Below, piece by piece: positions 1 to 12,400 of a stretch of DNA of 64,000 nucleotides (positions within the stretch are counted from its first letter, which is position 1; each line of letters begins with the position of its first letter). Where the stretch lies: contig NC_059500.1 of the NCBI RefSeq assembly GCF_018139145.2, forward strand, positions 24,719,437-24,783,436, written 5' to 3'. Position numbers and translations under genes: made by a program. The notes below the pieces were generated by a model that made no database searches, had not been told where the DNA came from, and saw only the letters and a list, made by a program, of their open reading frames with translations. The DNA comes from Gymnogyps californianus (taxonomy: Eukaryota > Chordata > Aves > Accipitriformes > Cathartidae).

Positions 1-3000
1 GGGGAGCTCAGCCTACGCTGTGTGGACACAGCTGTAACTTGACACAGAGAGTGTGGATTTGGAAAGGTTTTAGGCAGCATGGCTACATCTAGATAATTTT
101 TTTTGTAATTAGAAATCTGTGTAATTGAACTCCTGACAAATTTTTAATGCCTCTTTTGGTCAGGAATGCATCCTGTACCTGCATGTTTTGAAAATGTTAT
201 ATATGCCTATTTTCTAATGACTGTTAAAGAAGAAACACATTAACAACAGTTCTTTTTTTGTAATTGCACAGACACTTGGTTTTGAAAGCAGTTGAAACAG
301 CCAGCAGTCTCTGGTGGTGTGAAAGAAAAAAGATTTTCCTTCCATAGGGAACACTTCTTTTGCCAAAAGGAGATACCAAAAAAACCCCCAAAAACAAACC
401 CCTGAAAAATTTGTTCCTACTTCTGCATATCTTTGCTTTATGTAGCCTGTGTATCAGCAAGTGTCTTGCTTAGGTACCTTATTAAGTCACACACTGATAT
501 CCTTGTTGGTTTAAGTATTTCTGCAATGGTATGTGATGCAGACATTTCAGATCAGCAAAAGTGATCTGGAAAAATAAAGCGTTATTCCATTTCAGCACAG
601 GCTATTGGATTTATTCCAGGATGTACCTTACATGTAATAGAATATTAAAGGAGTGTCTGAATACTAAGGTCCTTCTCGACTTCCTGCCAGGGATTTTAGG
701 GACACACACTCCGAATTTGAATAAACTGATGAGATTTTACCCATACAAAACTGTTGATGGCATTTTTTGGATGAAAATGAAACACTGAAACCCACGATCT
801 TTGCATTCTGCTCAGTTTTGCATGGCTGCAGGCTGTCCTACGGAATTCAGTAACATTGACATTTGGAGTTATCAGTAACCAAAGTGGGTAAATCTCTGCA
901 GGCTTGAGTTATTAGCTCCCCAGCTTTACCAAGCACTAATGTGGTTACTTCCAGCTGTTATTTCATGCAGCTCTGTATATTGCTCTTCAGTGTTGAGAGC
1001 TTTTCTTTTATAAAAAAAAAAAAAGCTCTGTTTTAAAAGTGTATACATGTCAAAATCTGATAATTAGTTGTTTAAGTACCATGACTATAAATTGTTCCTT
1101 AGCAATGTGGTAATACAAACCTTTCTAAATTTCCAAGTGGTTGAGCAGAAGAAACCGGGATTGAAAGAAAAAAAGAGCCGTGTAAGGAGTAAGTACAAAT
1201 GGACTACAGAAGAGATGGGACTTCTTGAGCTTTGAAACAGAAGACTCTGAAGCGGGACTGCTGGACACGAGAGGAAGGGAGGAGGACTACAGTCAGCAAA
1301 CAGGCATTCCTCTGGAATTCTGGGGGTGATCTTCTTTTCACAAAAATCCTCAGGGAAATTAGTATTTCTAACAAATTACCTTCAACAAATGTAGCTTTGG
1401 TACTTTGAGGTCTTGCTGCCCACAGCTGGCCGTCACACCTTTCTGCCAACCCTGGTGCAGCAGTGGAGGTGGCAGAAAGTGCCCGTGCCCTGGGACTCTG
1501 GCTTACCTCGTTAGACAGCCTATGAAATCTGCTTGTGCTAAGATTATGGACAAGCATGCCCAAAGTGTGGACCTACTGATTCATGGGCAAGTGTTTCCCC
1601 GTGTGCCACCACTCACATGGTAACAGGCAGCTTGTGAGGGCTGAGGTGTGCTGGGGCGAGAGTCATGTAAACAGCTGCAACTGTTTGCTTGGGGAATATG
1701 TGCTGGGGGCCCAAGGGTCAGCAATGTATCAAATTAAAATTAAATTGAGAATCAGTGCTTCAGAAAATGCCTACCAAAAATTGGTTACAGATTTATATTT
1801 TATAATTTATTTTATTTTATCTTTGCTTATGCAATTCTTCATGCTCACTTCGAGGACTCTGCATCCTGTTTTTCTTTAATCATGTATCTTACAGATTAAA
1901 CAAAATCAATTCTTCTTTTTTTCATTTTGTTTCTTTTCTCTGACAACTTTTGATGTGCCCAAGCACAGAAGCACTCTGTGTTGTTGAAAAGACGAGGGAT
2001 CAGCCTAAAAGTCTGCAGCTCTCCTGTACTAATTTATTGAAAGCTCTTGGTTTCTAATGAGGATGTGGGAGGACAGAGTTGTAGGAATGCAAAGTTCTCT
2101 GAGTTGTATTTGTGCATGTGTACAACTCTGCCAAGTTCTCTTCCAGCCATAAACTTATTTTACCATTTGAATTTCTTGAATTCTTTTTGGTGTATAATGT
2201 TCAATCATTCAGCCCCAAATAGTAGCACATTATCTTGAATAGACTGAAAGATCTGTGCTTTGGGAATGGCAGAAATAAAAATTCTAGTTCCACCTGTAAC
2301 AGAGACTTTTCCAAAAGTACATGTCGTTTTGGGAGGGAGGAAGGAATTCACAGTTAAAAGGACTTGCTTGCCATAAACTGCAGCAGCAAGAACTGTGATG
2401 AAACAAATTGGCATTTTTAGCTTGTCCTAAGGTCCTTAGCAAAAATATAAGGTGAAGGCAACATAGTTTGCTTTTCAGAGGAACATGTGGAGCCGCCTAC
2501 GCCATAATGTCTGAACAGATGAATGGCGTTTTGCATGTCATTGAAGTCTTGTTCTCACTGTAAAGATTTCAGTAAGTCAGTTTGCCAACGTTAAACTTAA
2601 GGCTTTTCATCAGTCTTGCATTTGTGTTACTTACGTAGTTTTAATTCAGAAGTGCATATAACTCAGATAACTGATCAGGTTCATGTAACTGATCTGTATC
2701 TGTTTCTGATTCTACTGTCTTTACCTCCCACATGAGCTGTACCTTTCTTGTGCAAATAAGCTGCCGCTACTGCCTTTGCTTGATCTATACTACAGATGTT
2801 TCTAATTAACTCTACTGTGACAGGCCAGGAGGATATAGTTACAGAGGTTGACAGGTCCCAGAGTCCTTGGAGGCGCTGTTCTGTCACCTGACGTATTCCT
2901 TGTGCTAACACCTTTTTGGCAAGCTTTCCTAATTATTACAGCCAACCAGTACCTCTGTGTTTAATATGGAGAGTGTGGAGTGATAGCGTCTAAAAGTCAG

Positions 3001-3164
3001 CAAAGAATGCAGGCTTCTGAGGACCGAAGGGTTTCAGTATCTGTTTTGTGGTTAGAAGCATTGGTGCTGCCATTATGCCCGATTACAGTTTTTTCTACAT
3101 TGTTTTGCTTTGCACCAAAAATGCACTTATGCTTTCTTTGCTGATTAAAGTCACAAATAAGATT

Positions 3165-3196
3165 CCCTTCCCACTCCCCACCCCCCATATCCCCCC
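3165..3196. repeat. C-rich tract with five C runs (minus-strand G-quadruplex candidate)
   Basis: Five runs of three or more C lie at 3165-3167, 3170-3172, 3176-3179, 3181-3186 and 3191-3196, with loops of 2, 3, 1 and 4 bases. The minus strand therefore fits the classical four-G-tract quadruplex rule with a spare tract. Biological use is not shown by the sequence. Confidence 0.8.
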
Positions 3197-6100
3197 AGTA
3201 ATTTATCAAAGCTTAATAACCCACAGGAAGGACTATGATATTCTTGCTTTCTTGGAAGATTTAGATTGTAAAGATCATTGGCAGCCAAGCATTGGCATGC
3301 AAGGTACTATGGGCCAACTTCTTTGTATTGCAAATTTTAAGAGGTGATTGGGCTATGTCATGCACTTGCACCTGTCCTTGCACAGGCTTTTTCCTCAGAC
3401 TGGGTCAGAGAACCATCAATTGGAGAGTACTTGCATATACATGAGGAATCTCTTGTGCTAAATGAACATGAGTGTTCCTTGGTTCTGGGTGAACTTTGCA
3501 TTTAGAGGCATCTGGAAGAGGTGAACAGTGTTGGTGAGGAGGATATTGCACCTGCACCTGGAGACAGATGGATATCCTGAAAATGTCTTCAGCTCACTGC
3601 TTGATTTTATCAAACAGAAGTGAAGGTGCATGCACACTTCAGTAATGAAAGATAGGAGATACTTTTCCAATAAAGAAAGACTGATTCTTTCCTAGACTAG
3701 GAAATGAGAGCTGCCCGTCTAATAAATTTAAGATTGGGAATCTCATTCTCTTACATCTATCACTTGAGAATAAGAGTAATTATTTCCTATTGCTCTTCAT
3801 GGAATACAGTTATAATTGCCTTACTGTAACGATGTTCACATTAACACTTAATTGTTAATGTCCTCCTAATTTGAGGAAATCATCACCTCTTCGTATTTCA
3901 TCACCAGAGAACGTTCTTACATTGGAAGAGCATTTGGAATCACTGAGTAAGGAAAGACTACATATGACATATCTTTAGCTGGGAAGGTATAATTTAGATA
4001 TGTATCTTTATTTTCTTGGAATTTGTTTCTATTGTCTTTTGTGTAGTCAAACTTCTTTTAGAGGCCAAATTGCACTGACAAAATTGTTTATTGTACAGAA
4101 TCAGGAACTTCTGTGTGGTATAAATACTATAATGGTGTTCACTGACAGAGAAGGGCAGTGGCTTTATCTCATTTGTACATTCTGTCTTGTGCTGAAAGAC
4201 ACATTAGTAAGGATGGAAAAATTACACAGGGGCAAGGTCAGGCTGACAGTGGTGGTCTGCAGTTTTCCCCTTCCAGATGACTGCAACTTGTTCCTTTGTA
4301 CCAGACTCAAGTTCTTTATGAAAACAACCCTTAGGCATGGATTTGACTGTCCACTGACCACCAACATTTATATATTCAGATGTACTGTAGAAACATAGGG
4401 AAGGGTAGAAACACAGGGAATGGTCACAATGTCTCTTCACTTTACCAAAACAAGCAAAACAAGCAAATGCTTGCCTTGAAAGCATTGAAGGATTGCTATC
4501 TTCAGTCATTAAAGCAGTTCAAAGTAGTAAGATCATCTCATCAACTTTAGCAATGGCCACATGGTTTGAGTGCCATTTTGTCTGGTGAGACTGAGCAAAG
4601 AGAAAAAAAAGTGTGGAAGTCTGCAAGTATAAGTAGGTGTACACCAAAGCAACACGCATTTAACACGGTCCACTTCCTAAATACAGTAGAGAGAATATTC
4701 ATGAAGGTGGCAGTGGAGCAGTTTTTGTGCCAGTCTGTGGACTGTGCATTGCTATTGTTTGGACCAACTAGGGTGGAAGATTAGTGCCAAACTAGCACCA
4801 AGTACAAATGAGTGACAGTTTACCAGGTGTTTCCCTCTTCTATTCACTCTTTCAAAAGAAAATTTGTCAAAAATATAGTTTGAGTCTTTCTCTCTAGCAT
4901 GACAGAGGGCCGTGGGAGGTTGGCAAGGTAAGTGGAAAGAAAGATTGATAGGAGATTTCTTGACTGGAAAAACTTCCTTCCCCTTCAAGTTGCCTTACCT
5001 ACTGGCTGGAGAGGTTCCCTGAAGGGGATGCCCTTCTGTTGTGCTGCTTCTTCAGACTTCCTTCACTAGGAGGTTCTCCCATAACTGTCTGAGACGGGAA
5101 AACTGCAAAAGGAGTGGAGCTTTCCAGGACAGGGGAGGACAGGAAAGAAAGGGAAAACAGAGGAGAGGGGAAAACTGTCCTTGTCTTACTTGCTTCTATT
5201 CACTTCCTTCCATTGTCAACTGGAGATCAGCAGACATCGTATTGTGAGGATATTAACTTCATATAAAAAAGTGTTTGTCCACCAGCTGTCTAGAGCCAAT
5301 GCTCCATAATGCTATGCATACTAGCATTCAGTTATATTTTAACAATTCTCTTTAGGTCCATTTTCACTAAATCACTAGAGCACATTGCAGCTGTGTTCTC
5401 TTTTGTTGGAGTTGGTTATGGTTATGGAAATGGTTAATCTTCAGTCATGTGATTTTAGCATATAATTACAGTTCTTAGATCTGTCAGAGCTGCTGATTCA
5501 AAGTTGGTTCCTAAAAACAAAATACATGTGTGTGTAAAAGGGAGGAGGAGGAGAGGTTTTATTGTAGGACCCCAGGGAACTCCTTGTATTGTAGGAGTGT
5601 GATAGCTGAATACTGGAGTATTTCAAAAACACCTTTGGAAAGTGAGCCCACTCCTCTAAATAATGTTGATTAGCACAGTTATGGTTCAGGAATGTCTATG
5701 AAAGGATCACTTCTAGCATGAGCTGATATCTTATGAAGTAGTTTGCTGACAAGTAGAGAAACTATAAAATTATTTTCTTCTACTGTCATAATAATACAAT
5801 CATTAGTTTGTTTTCTCATAAACATCTTCTCCCCCCCCTTTTCTTGAAAGTACATGCTAAAAATATTGTCATTAAAAGCAAATTTTTTCTTCTCTGCCTA
5901 AGGAAGATTGTTTAAAATGAAATCTTCATTTTTTAAATGATATGGGTCTTGCCTGTTTAAATCTGTGTTATAATCCCGTTTTATTTGGTGATAAACTGGT
6001 TTGCAACTGTCAGGCTTTGGGAGAAAAAACATTTTCAGGAGTTCTCCTACTTAAATAAATAAATAAGCATCTGTGTTTTAATGTTGCTTTAAATATCATG

Positions 6101-6635
6101 CAAGACAGATTTTATGTAGATATATTTGTTCCATCTAATCTATACTAGCTGTGCACCTGACATGCATATTAGTTTTCTGTTTCAAGGCAAACACAACTGG
6201 AATTCTGCAGAGACCAAAAGAGAAATAGTGAAACACATCCTTCTCATCAAAAAAGCCAGGCAAGGCAAATAATCCCATATCAACAACCTAGCAAACCTAT
6301 TTCTTACAAAATACATGTAAAAGAAGCTGAGAAGTAGATGCTAAGGACATGAAATATGAAATGAGGATTTAAGTAACAGGTGCCATACATTTTTCTAGCT
6401 TCAGTCCTTTAGTAATATGTGCTTTTCTACTCTAGTATGTGCAGTCTGGAAAAACTCTGTTGCTGTAAAACAAGCATTTATTTGTTTTCCTCCTAATTCT
6501 CTATGATTTGTACTGTACTGTTGCATCTGCTGGAACGCTCTCTTCTAACATCCATGCAAATTATAATTTGTGCTGGCTTCACGATTGTGCAGGTGATTGT
6601 CACAGCAAGTGCTAGATGAATATACTTTGTCTGTC

Positions 6636-6653
6636 TGTGTGTGTGCGCGTGTG
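6636..6653. repeat. Alternating TG/CG tract (Z-DNA-prone)
   Basis: Eighteen bases of strict pyrimidine-purine alternation, mostly TG, with two CG steps in the middle. It follows a short CTGT repeat. Such tracts are common polymorphic microsatellites and can adopt Z-DNA under negative supercoiling. Confidence 0.7.
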
Positions 6654-9445
6654 AGCACAATATATCCTAACCAACATAAAAGAGAAGTAATCCCCACTAA
6701 GAAATATTCAAAACCAAAGATCAGTACATGCACATTTTGGCTTTCATATTTGAATTAACAGATCTAAGTGGGATGTTGAGTTTTACTTTGGCTGTGTTTA
6801 GGCTTATTCACAGCCCCTGACAAGATATGTATGAACTTTCTAACAACTACAAGGAATCTGACCTGAGATTTTCTGCTGTAGCATGTATGTGTATACATCT
6901 GGTTGCTCATTCACTCGCTCTCAACTTCTTTGTTTTCTGGGCCCCAGTTACAGTTTCATAAGTGTTTTTATAGTCACAAGATACATGATGTGTGATGTGT
7001 GCAACTTTCTCCAGCGGATGGTGTAGGAGGCAAGGGGTGTAAAAAGCATGGCTATGCATTCCCTCCCAGGGAATCTGGGAGGACTGTTTTGCTGTGACCT
7101 TGGTCTGGTTTTTGTCTACATTCTTTGCTGTCCCCAAGCTGTGAGCCTGATGTGTTTGGACAAACTCATTTTGTTAAGTGGAAATCTCCTTAGAAAACTA
7201 GGAATAGAAATTGATGGGAACTCTACATGATTAAGTGTTCAGTGAATTTTTTCTGCAACCTATGATGAATTTACTTAGGAGAAAAGTCTAATAAGTATTT
7301 TGATTATCTGCTTCATATGCTTTCAGCTGGAGTGGTCTGAACTCTTTCTATAGTTACTGTGACACGATAGTTAACAGTCTGGCTTGGCCAACGTGTTTGA
7401 GCCATGTTTGCAAAAAGAATACATCAATGATTTTCCTTTGCCAGAGGTTTTGTTTTCAGTTTTAAATAGCTATCATAAGAGAATCCTAAATATGTTGCAT
7501 TTCACTCTCTCTTTTTAAAGAGGAGAAAGAAGCTGAAGTTTTCAAGGGAATAGAAAGAGCAATAAAGGGAAGTGCCAGTTCATTTCTGTGTAATTCTTAA
7601 GCCAGTGAAAGACTATGCTACCCTATAGAAGCAATGCAATCAGTAGAAGAGCGAGCTGTATTTTTTAAAAGCAACAGTCCTAGCAATATTCCTGAGTTTA
7701 GGGGACACAGGTAGTCACCTGCTTGTCCTGTGAAAATACCAGCCTGGTGGAAAGCAAAAATGTGTATTATAAAATGGTCACTGCAGAAAACATGGGTTGG
7801 TTATGTTTGGGTCACAGATACAAACCTTTTGGTACTGTTTTACCCACAGCTCCATGAGTTGACACCAAGGACAAAACAAAAGAGTTTTACATTCCCAACA
7901 GGTATCATCCCTCAGTCAAGGGGGCACAGTCTGCCATGAAATGCCATCCCATCCCTGTTAAACAAAAGAGCTTGGAATGAGAAGCAGTAAACTGTTCTCC
8001 AGATGTTTATCTCTTTGGTTTACATTCCTTCTTTTGTGTGTGAGGCAATTACCTGACATGTACAGTATTTGATTTCATCCCTGGTTCTGCTGAAGCAAGT
8101 AATAATTGAGAAATTGAGGAAGGAAGTTTATTTCAGCTGAAGTTTGTTTCTGTTTCTGTTTGATTGAGGAGATGCAACCTGCAGCAACTTTCTTTCTGAA
8201 TTTAGGACAGCTGAGAGTCTGGTGGAAGCTTGAGTTGTATTGACTTGCTTTAGTACCTCAGTCAAGAAGCGGAATTATGTGCCAGGCAGGGAATGGCTAA
8301 AGCTACAATATATTAGGGGTGAAGCCAGGGCCAAAATACTTCGTGGTAACTTGCTCCAGTGCAAGAGTGCCTCTTACTTGTCTCTCAGTAAAATTGCGTG
8401 TGATAAATTTGCTACTGATGCTGTATCAGCAAGTAATTGCTTTTACTGTATCTTAAAAGCCTTTCATACTTTAAGTTCTTCAGTGCTCTTTAAATTTTAT
8501 GTGTTGCTTTGAGTAACTTTCCTTCACACTTAAACCCTGCCTTACTGAAAGTGGACCCTGCATACGAAAATTACTGCTGTGCTTAGAAGAGGTTTGCCAG
8601 CTAAACACTTAATTCCCAGATATATAGCTCAATAACTGCATCCTTATACCTTTAAAACAGATCATGAGTCATGTACAATTGTAGCATTTTCAGATGAAAG
8701 TCTCTCGCTCCTTTTCCTCTACATATTGCTTCCCTCCCTCTTCCTCAAAAGGAATGAAAAAATGGGATGTGGGGAAGTTTATGGATTTATTTAAAACTAT
8801 GTAAAACATAATAGTGAGCTGTTGTGTGGCGAAACATATCCAGCTATATCATTCATAGATCAATTCTGGCAGGAGTTTTCTCAACTATAGATCTAGTCGT
8901 TCCATTGGTTACAGTTCCGTTTTATATCAGCATTACATTCTTATACTGTCTGCAGTATTAAGCCCAAGTGATTTTATTTCTGAATGCTTTTTTAGAAAAC
9001 ATATTTTTAGCTTAATCTATTTCCTTGCTACATAGTGATTTAAGAGGTATTCGATCCATTTCTCTAATGTTTGGCTGGGAAGAGGCTTTTGGGATTGTTC
9101 AGAGAAAGGTCATACAGTTAAAAGCAACAATAAGTCTCAAAGATAGAGAAAAAGGATCACTCCTTAAGGGAAGCAATTCAATGTGAATACTTCCTTGTAT
9201 TTGTTAAAAAAAAGAACTTTTTTTGTAGGCACAGTGTTAGCGTCCAGCTGTTTTGAATAAAGTTCTTGCGTTATGTTGGTTTTCTGTTTTCCTTTTCTTC
9301 AGGCTGCCTGAGTGGAAAGAGAAAAGTTTTTCTGTTTTGTAAAGTGACCAGAGGCTACTCTAAACATGCAAGAAAAGAGAGCTTTAAAAGCACAAGTGAG
9401 ACTCATCAGAAAATCACAAGTAAAATTCTAGCCACCCAGGTGCTA

Positions 9446-9469
9446 ATTTATTTATTTATTTATTTATTT
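9446..9469. repeat. (ATTT)6 microsatellite
   Basis: Six perfect ATTT units. In a + strand transcript they would read as overlapping AUUUA pentamers, but the position deep in an intron makes a mature-mRNA role unlikely. Expected to be length-polymorphic. Confidence 0.9.
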
Positions 9470-9471
9470 TT

Positions 9472-12400
9472 ATCTGCAGCCAAAAAGCAGAGGTCTTGTG
9501 GAATCTTATTTAAGATAGTGGTAGAATTCCCAGTGACATTAATGGAAACAGGTTCAGACCTTCTGTATTAAATTGTCTCTTATGCAGCATTGTGGGTGGC
9601 TTGCTTGGAACAAAGTTTGCAATTGAATTTACAGTACTAACACCAACTCGGCAGTGGAGCAGATGTTTTATTTTCTGTTTATTTGCTACATTCTTCAATG
9701 CAAGCCTTGGTGCTTTGGCCAAAAGCTTATTACATGCATCTAAAATGCTTGTGTCTTAGTCTGTCAAATAACTGCATGCAGTTAAGATCTTCAGCATGAA
9801 GTACAATTATTGTAGTTTCATTGATCACCTGATATACCCAAGGCATATCAAGGCAAACCTAAAAAAGAACATTTTGAAAAGTTGCAGGAAATAATTGATC
9901 AAGAGGTTACAGTATGTAGGACACACTGGAATTTGTGTAGCCTGAAGCAGAAAGTTCCTTCTTCCTTTCAAGCCTTTTTGCAAACCTCTAAAAGTATTTG
10001 GCGAGGAATTCAGAACTCAGTATAACTTTCTTTAAGTCTACAATATTGCAGGAGCCATTGCGTAAGTTAGATGGTTATTTAAAGGTATTGCCTGTATTAG
10101 ATAATTGACTTTTTCACAAATCAGCTTGATTAAATCAGTTAATCAGCTTATTGCTGTATTTGTTTAATGTCTGTTGTGCTTTAAATTGATTGTTATTGTG
10201 GTCTTCTGCATAAGAAGGCATCCTCAAGTCCATCTTCATTTACTACACTTTTCAGTGGTACTACACTTTTCACCTGAAGTGGCAGCTAATACAGTGTGGT
10301 GATGAGCGAGGGGTCAATGTGGATTGCCTGGATGTAGGCATGTCCACCTAGCCGAGCAGCAAGTAGCTAGCGTGGTCCTGGGATGTCCCCTGCTTTCTGG
10401 GAGGCTCCAGCTGGTGCAGGGGGTGAATGGGGGAAGTGGCTCTCCTGATGTTGAAGCTGTGTGGGTCACAGTCAAGCAAGTTACCTGGTGCAATACCATG
10501 AGCTGTGCATGGCAACAGGAGAGCTGTGCTGGGCTGCAGGGTAGGGGGTTTGATCAGAGCTGTGCTACCCTGGGCCATCGTCACCCCGTTGGGTTGGAGG
10601 TTTCCTTCTGGAGTGGAGAGGGAGAGAGGCTAGGCAGTACTTCCAAGCGTGAGCTACTAAGGGGACAATATTTCTGGGGCAGAAAGCTAGTAAAAAGACA
10701 CTTGTCCTGCATTCAAGTCTAATGTGTCTAAGACCTAAGAGATGGGTATGTCTGCTGAGTGCCTATGGAGCCAGTGTAGGGCTGACAAAGCCGTGCTAAT
10801 GCATAGCTAGTGGGACTCTATGAACCTAGGTGAATATATTGAAGTAAAATATCCTGTGGTACGTTACCCAGGCTTTTCTATTACCCATGGTATTTGCTTG
10901 CCTCTTACCTTAGGTAATTCAGAGATGACAGTAGTCACCCAACTATACTGAACAGCTTGAATGGTTAGTCAGAGGAAAATACTGTCTGTGAGTATGTAAA
11001 AAGACTACATCCTTGACTGAGAATAAATTGGTGTCCAATGTGCATAGCCTGTGAATTGGTCAGAATGAAATAATGTTGCTTACCGTTCTCGTTTTGAGTA
11101 ATGACCTTGTCTGAGTTTAGAAATAGCTGTGAAGAATCTAGATAACTGGAAATTAAAGACTGATGATATTCAGATGGAGCTGCTGCTTTTTCTGGAGTTT
11201 TTCACACCAATGAACAAGCTCTTTCAGAAGAACTTGAATTTAGCTGGTAATAAAGATTACCTAGGCAAGATGGTCTCAGTTTTTCATTTGAAGTTATCAG
11301 AGTTAATTGTAAGGGGAATATGATTCAGAGTAACTTTAAATACTATTTTTCCCAGCAAACAATTTCTTAAAAATGCAAAGGAAAGTTATATCAAGAGTAG
11401 ATGTTATTTTTTGTGTTTTTCCTTTGGTGAATTATATGTTACTCATTCAACTTACAAAAAATCAGTTATGCTGATATGCTTTCTGTGTGACAGGCTGCAA
11501 CTGAACCTCATTATTCATACAATATGTCTGTGTAATGTTACCAAATCAATTTGTGCTGTATCCATTCTGCACTTATGGATAGTTTGCACTCTCTTATGAG
11601 CAGAAATAGTCAGCTGGCAATAGTAGAAGACAGAGCAAAAAACAGATGGAGTCCACAACCTCTTTCTTGGTAGCAGTAGGTCCTTCTTTCAACCACTTTC
11701 AGTTTTTACCTTGTCTCATCAATAGGTACAAAACAGATGCTAAGTCAAAAAGCAGATACACTCTTAGTTCTTTATAAATCAATCCTTTTACATTGTAACA
11801 GGAAGAAAGTTAAATGAGGGTAGGGAAAGGTCTCTATCTTGTCTGATAGGCAGAAAAGGGCCATGCCTAGCTGTAATTGCTTATTGGATGTAATTCTGTT
11901 CAAAGGCATTGACTTGGCAGGCTGGTCTTGCCAGAACCCAGACTAGTGTAAAACAAAGCACAAGGTATTTCTTGTGTTGCTGAGATGCAGTTCATGGCAT
12001 GAATGAAGGAGCAATATGTTGTTACAAGCTTAGTAAATAAGGAGAAAAAGAAATCTAGAAGGTGTCACTTGCTGGTGTATTGCATGTGTTTAGGAATTGG
12101 GGAATGCATGCTCTGTGATAGTGTCATACTCTTACTGTCCAGTTCTGTTCCCTGATTTATCTCAGAAACTTTTTTTTACAAGTTGGAAGTAAGATGGCAA
12201 CCTGAAAGTACAGGATATAAAATCAATCAGAAGAGGGTGCCAGAATGACTTCTGCAGTTAGCTGAGTGCTGTTGGATGCAGTGCAGTTACTGTTGCTCTC
12301 TGCCTTGTCCCTTGTTTGCTTTCCCTGTAAAGTACACAAGCAGAGTCATTGATCTTTGGCAGCTGATGCTATAAATGTATCCACTGAGTGCAAATTCCAG

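Larger units (their letters stand above)
1..9445. other. Intronic stretch, nothing coding recognised
   Basis: AT-rich unique-looking sequence. It holds a C-rich tract at 3165-3196, a GGA-rich tract at 5541-5556, a run of eight C at about 5831-5838, short AAAT repeats at 6052-6066 and an alternating pyrimidine-purine tract at 6636-6653. An A-rich patch broken by CCCC lies at about 377-402 and a poly-A tract at about 1011-1024. Reading frames up to 132 codons (4000-4398, +) show no domain or motif. Confidence 0.7.

Noticed and set aside
1204..1563. 119-codon minus strand open frame in a moderately GC-rich patch
   Set aside because: Ser/Arg/Pro-rich low-complexity translation without a conserved motif, with an alternative frame on the opposite strand.
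4000..4398. 132-codon + strand open frame
   Set aside because: No motif, overlapped by equally long minus frames at 4164-4367 and 4222-4509, and no similarity I recognise.
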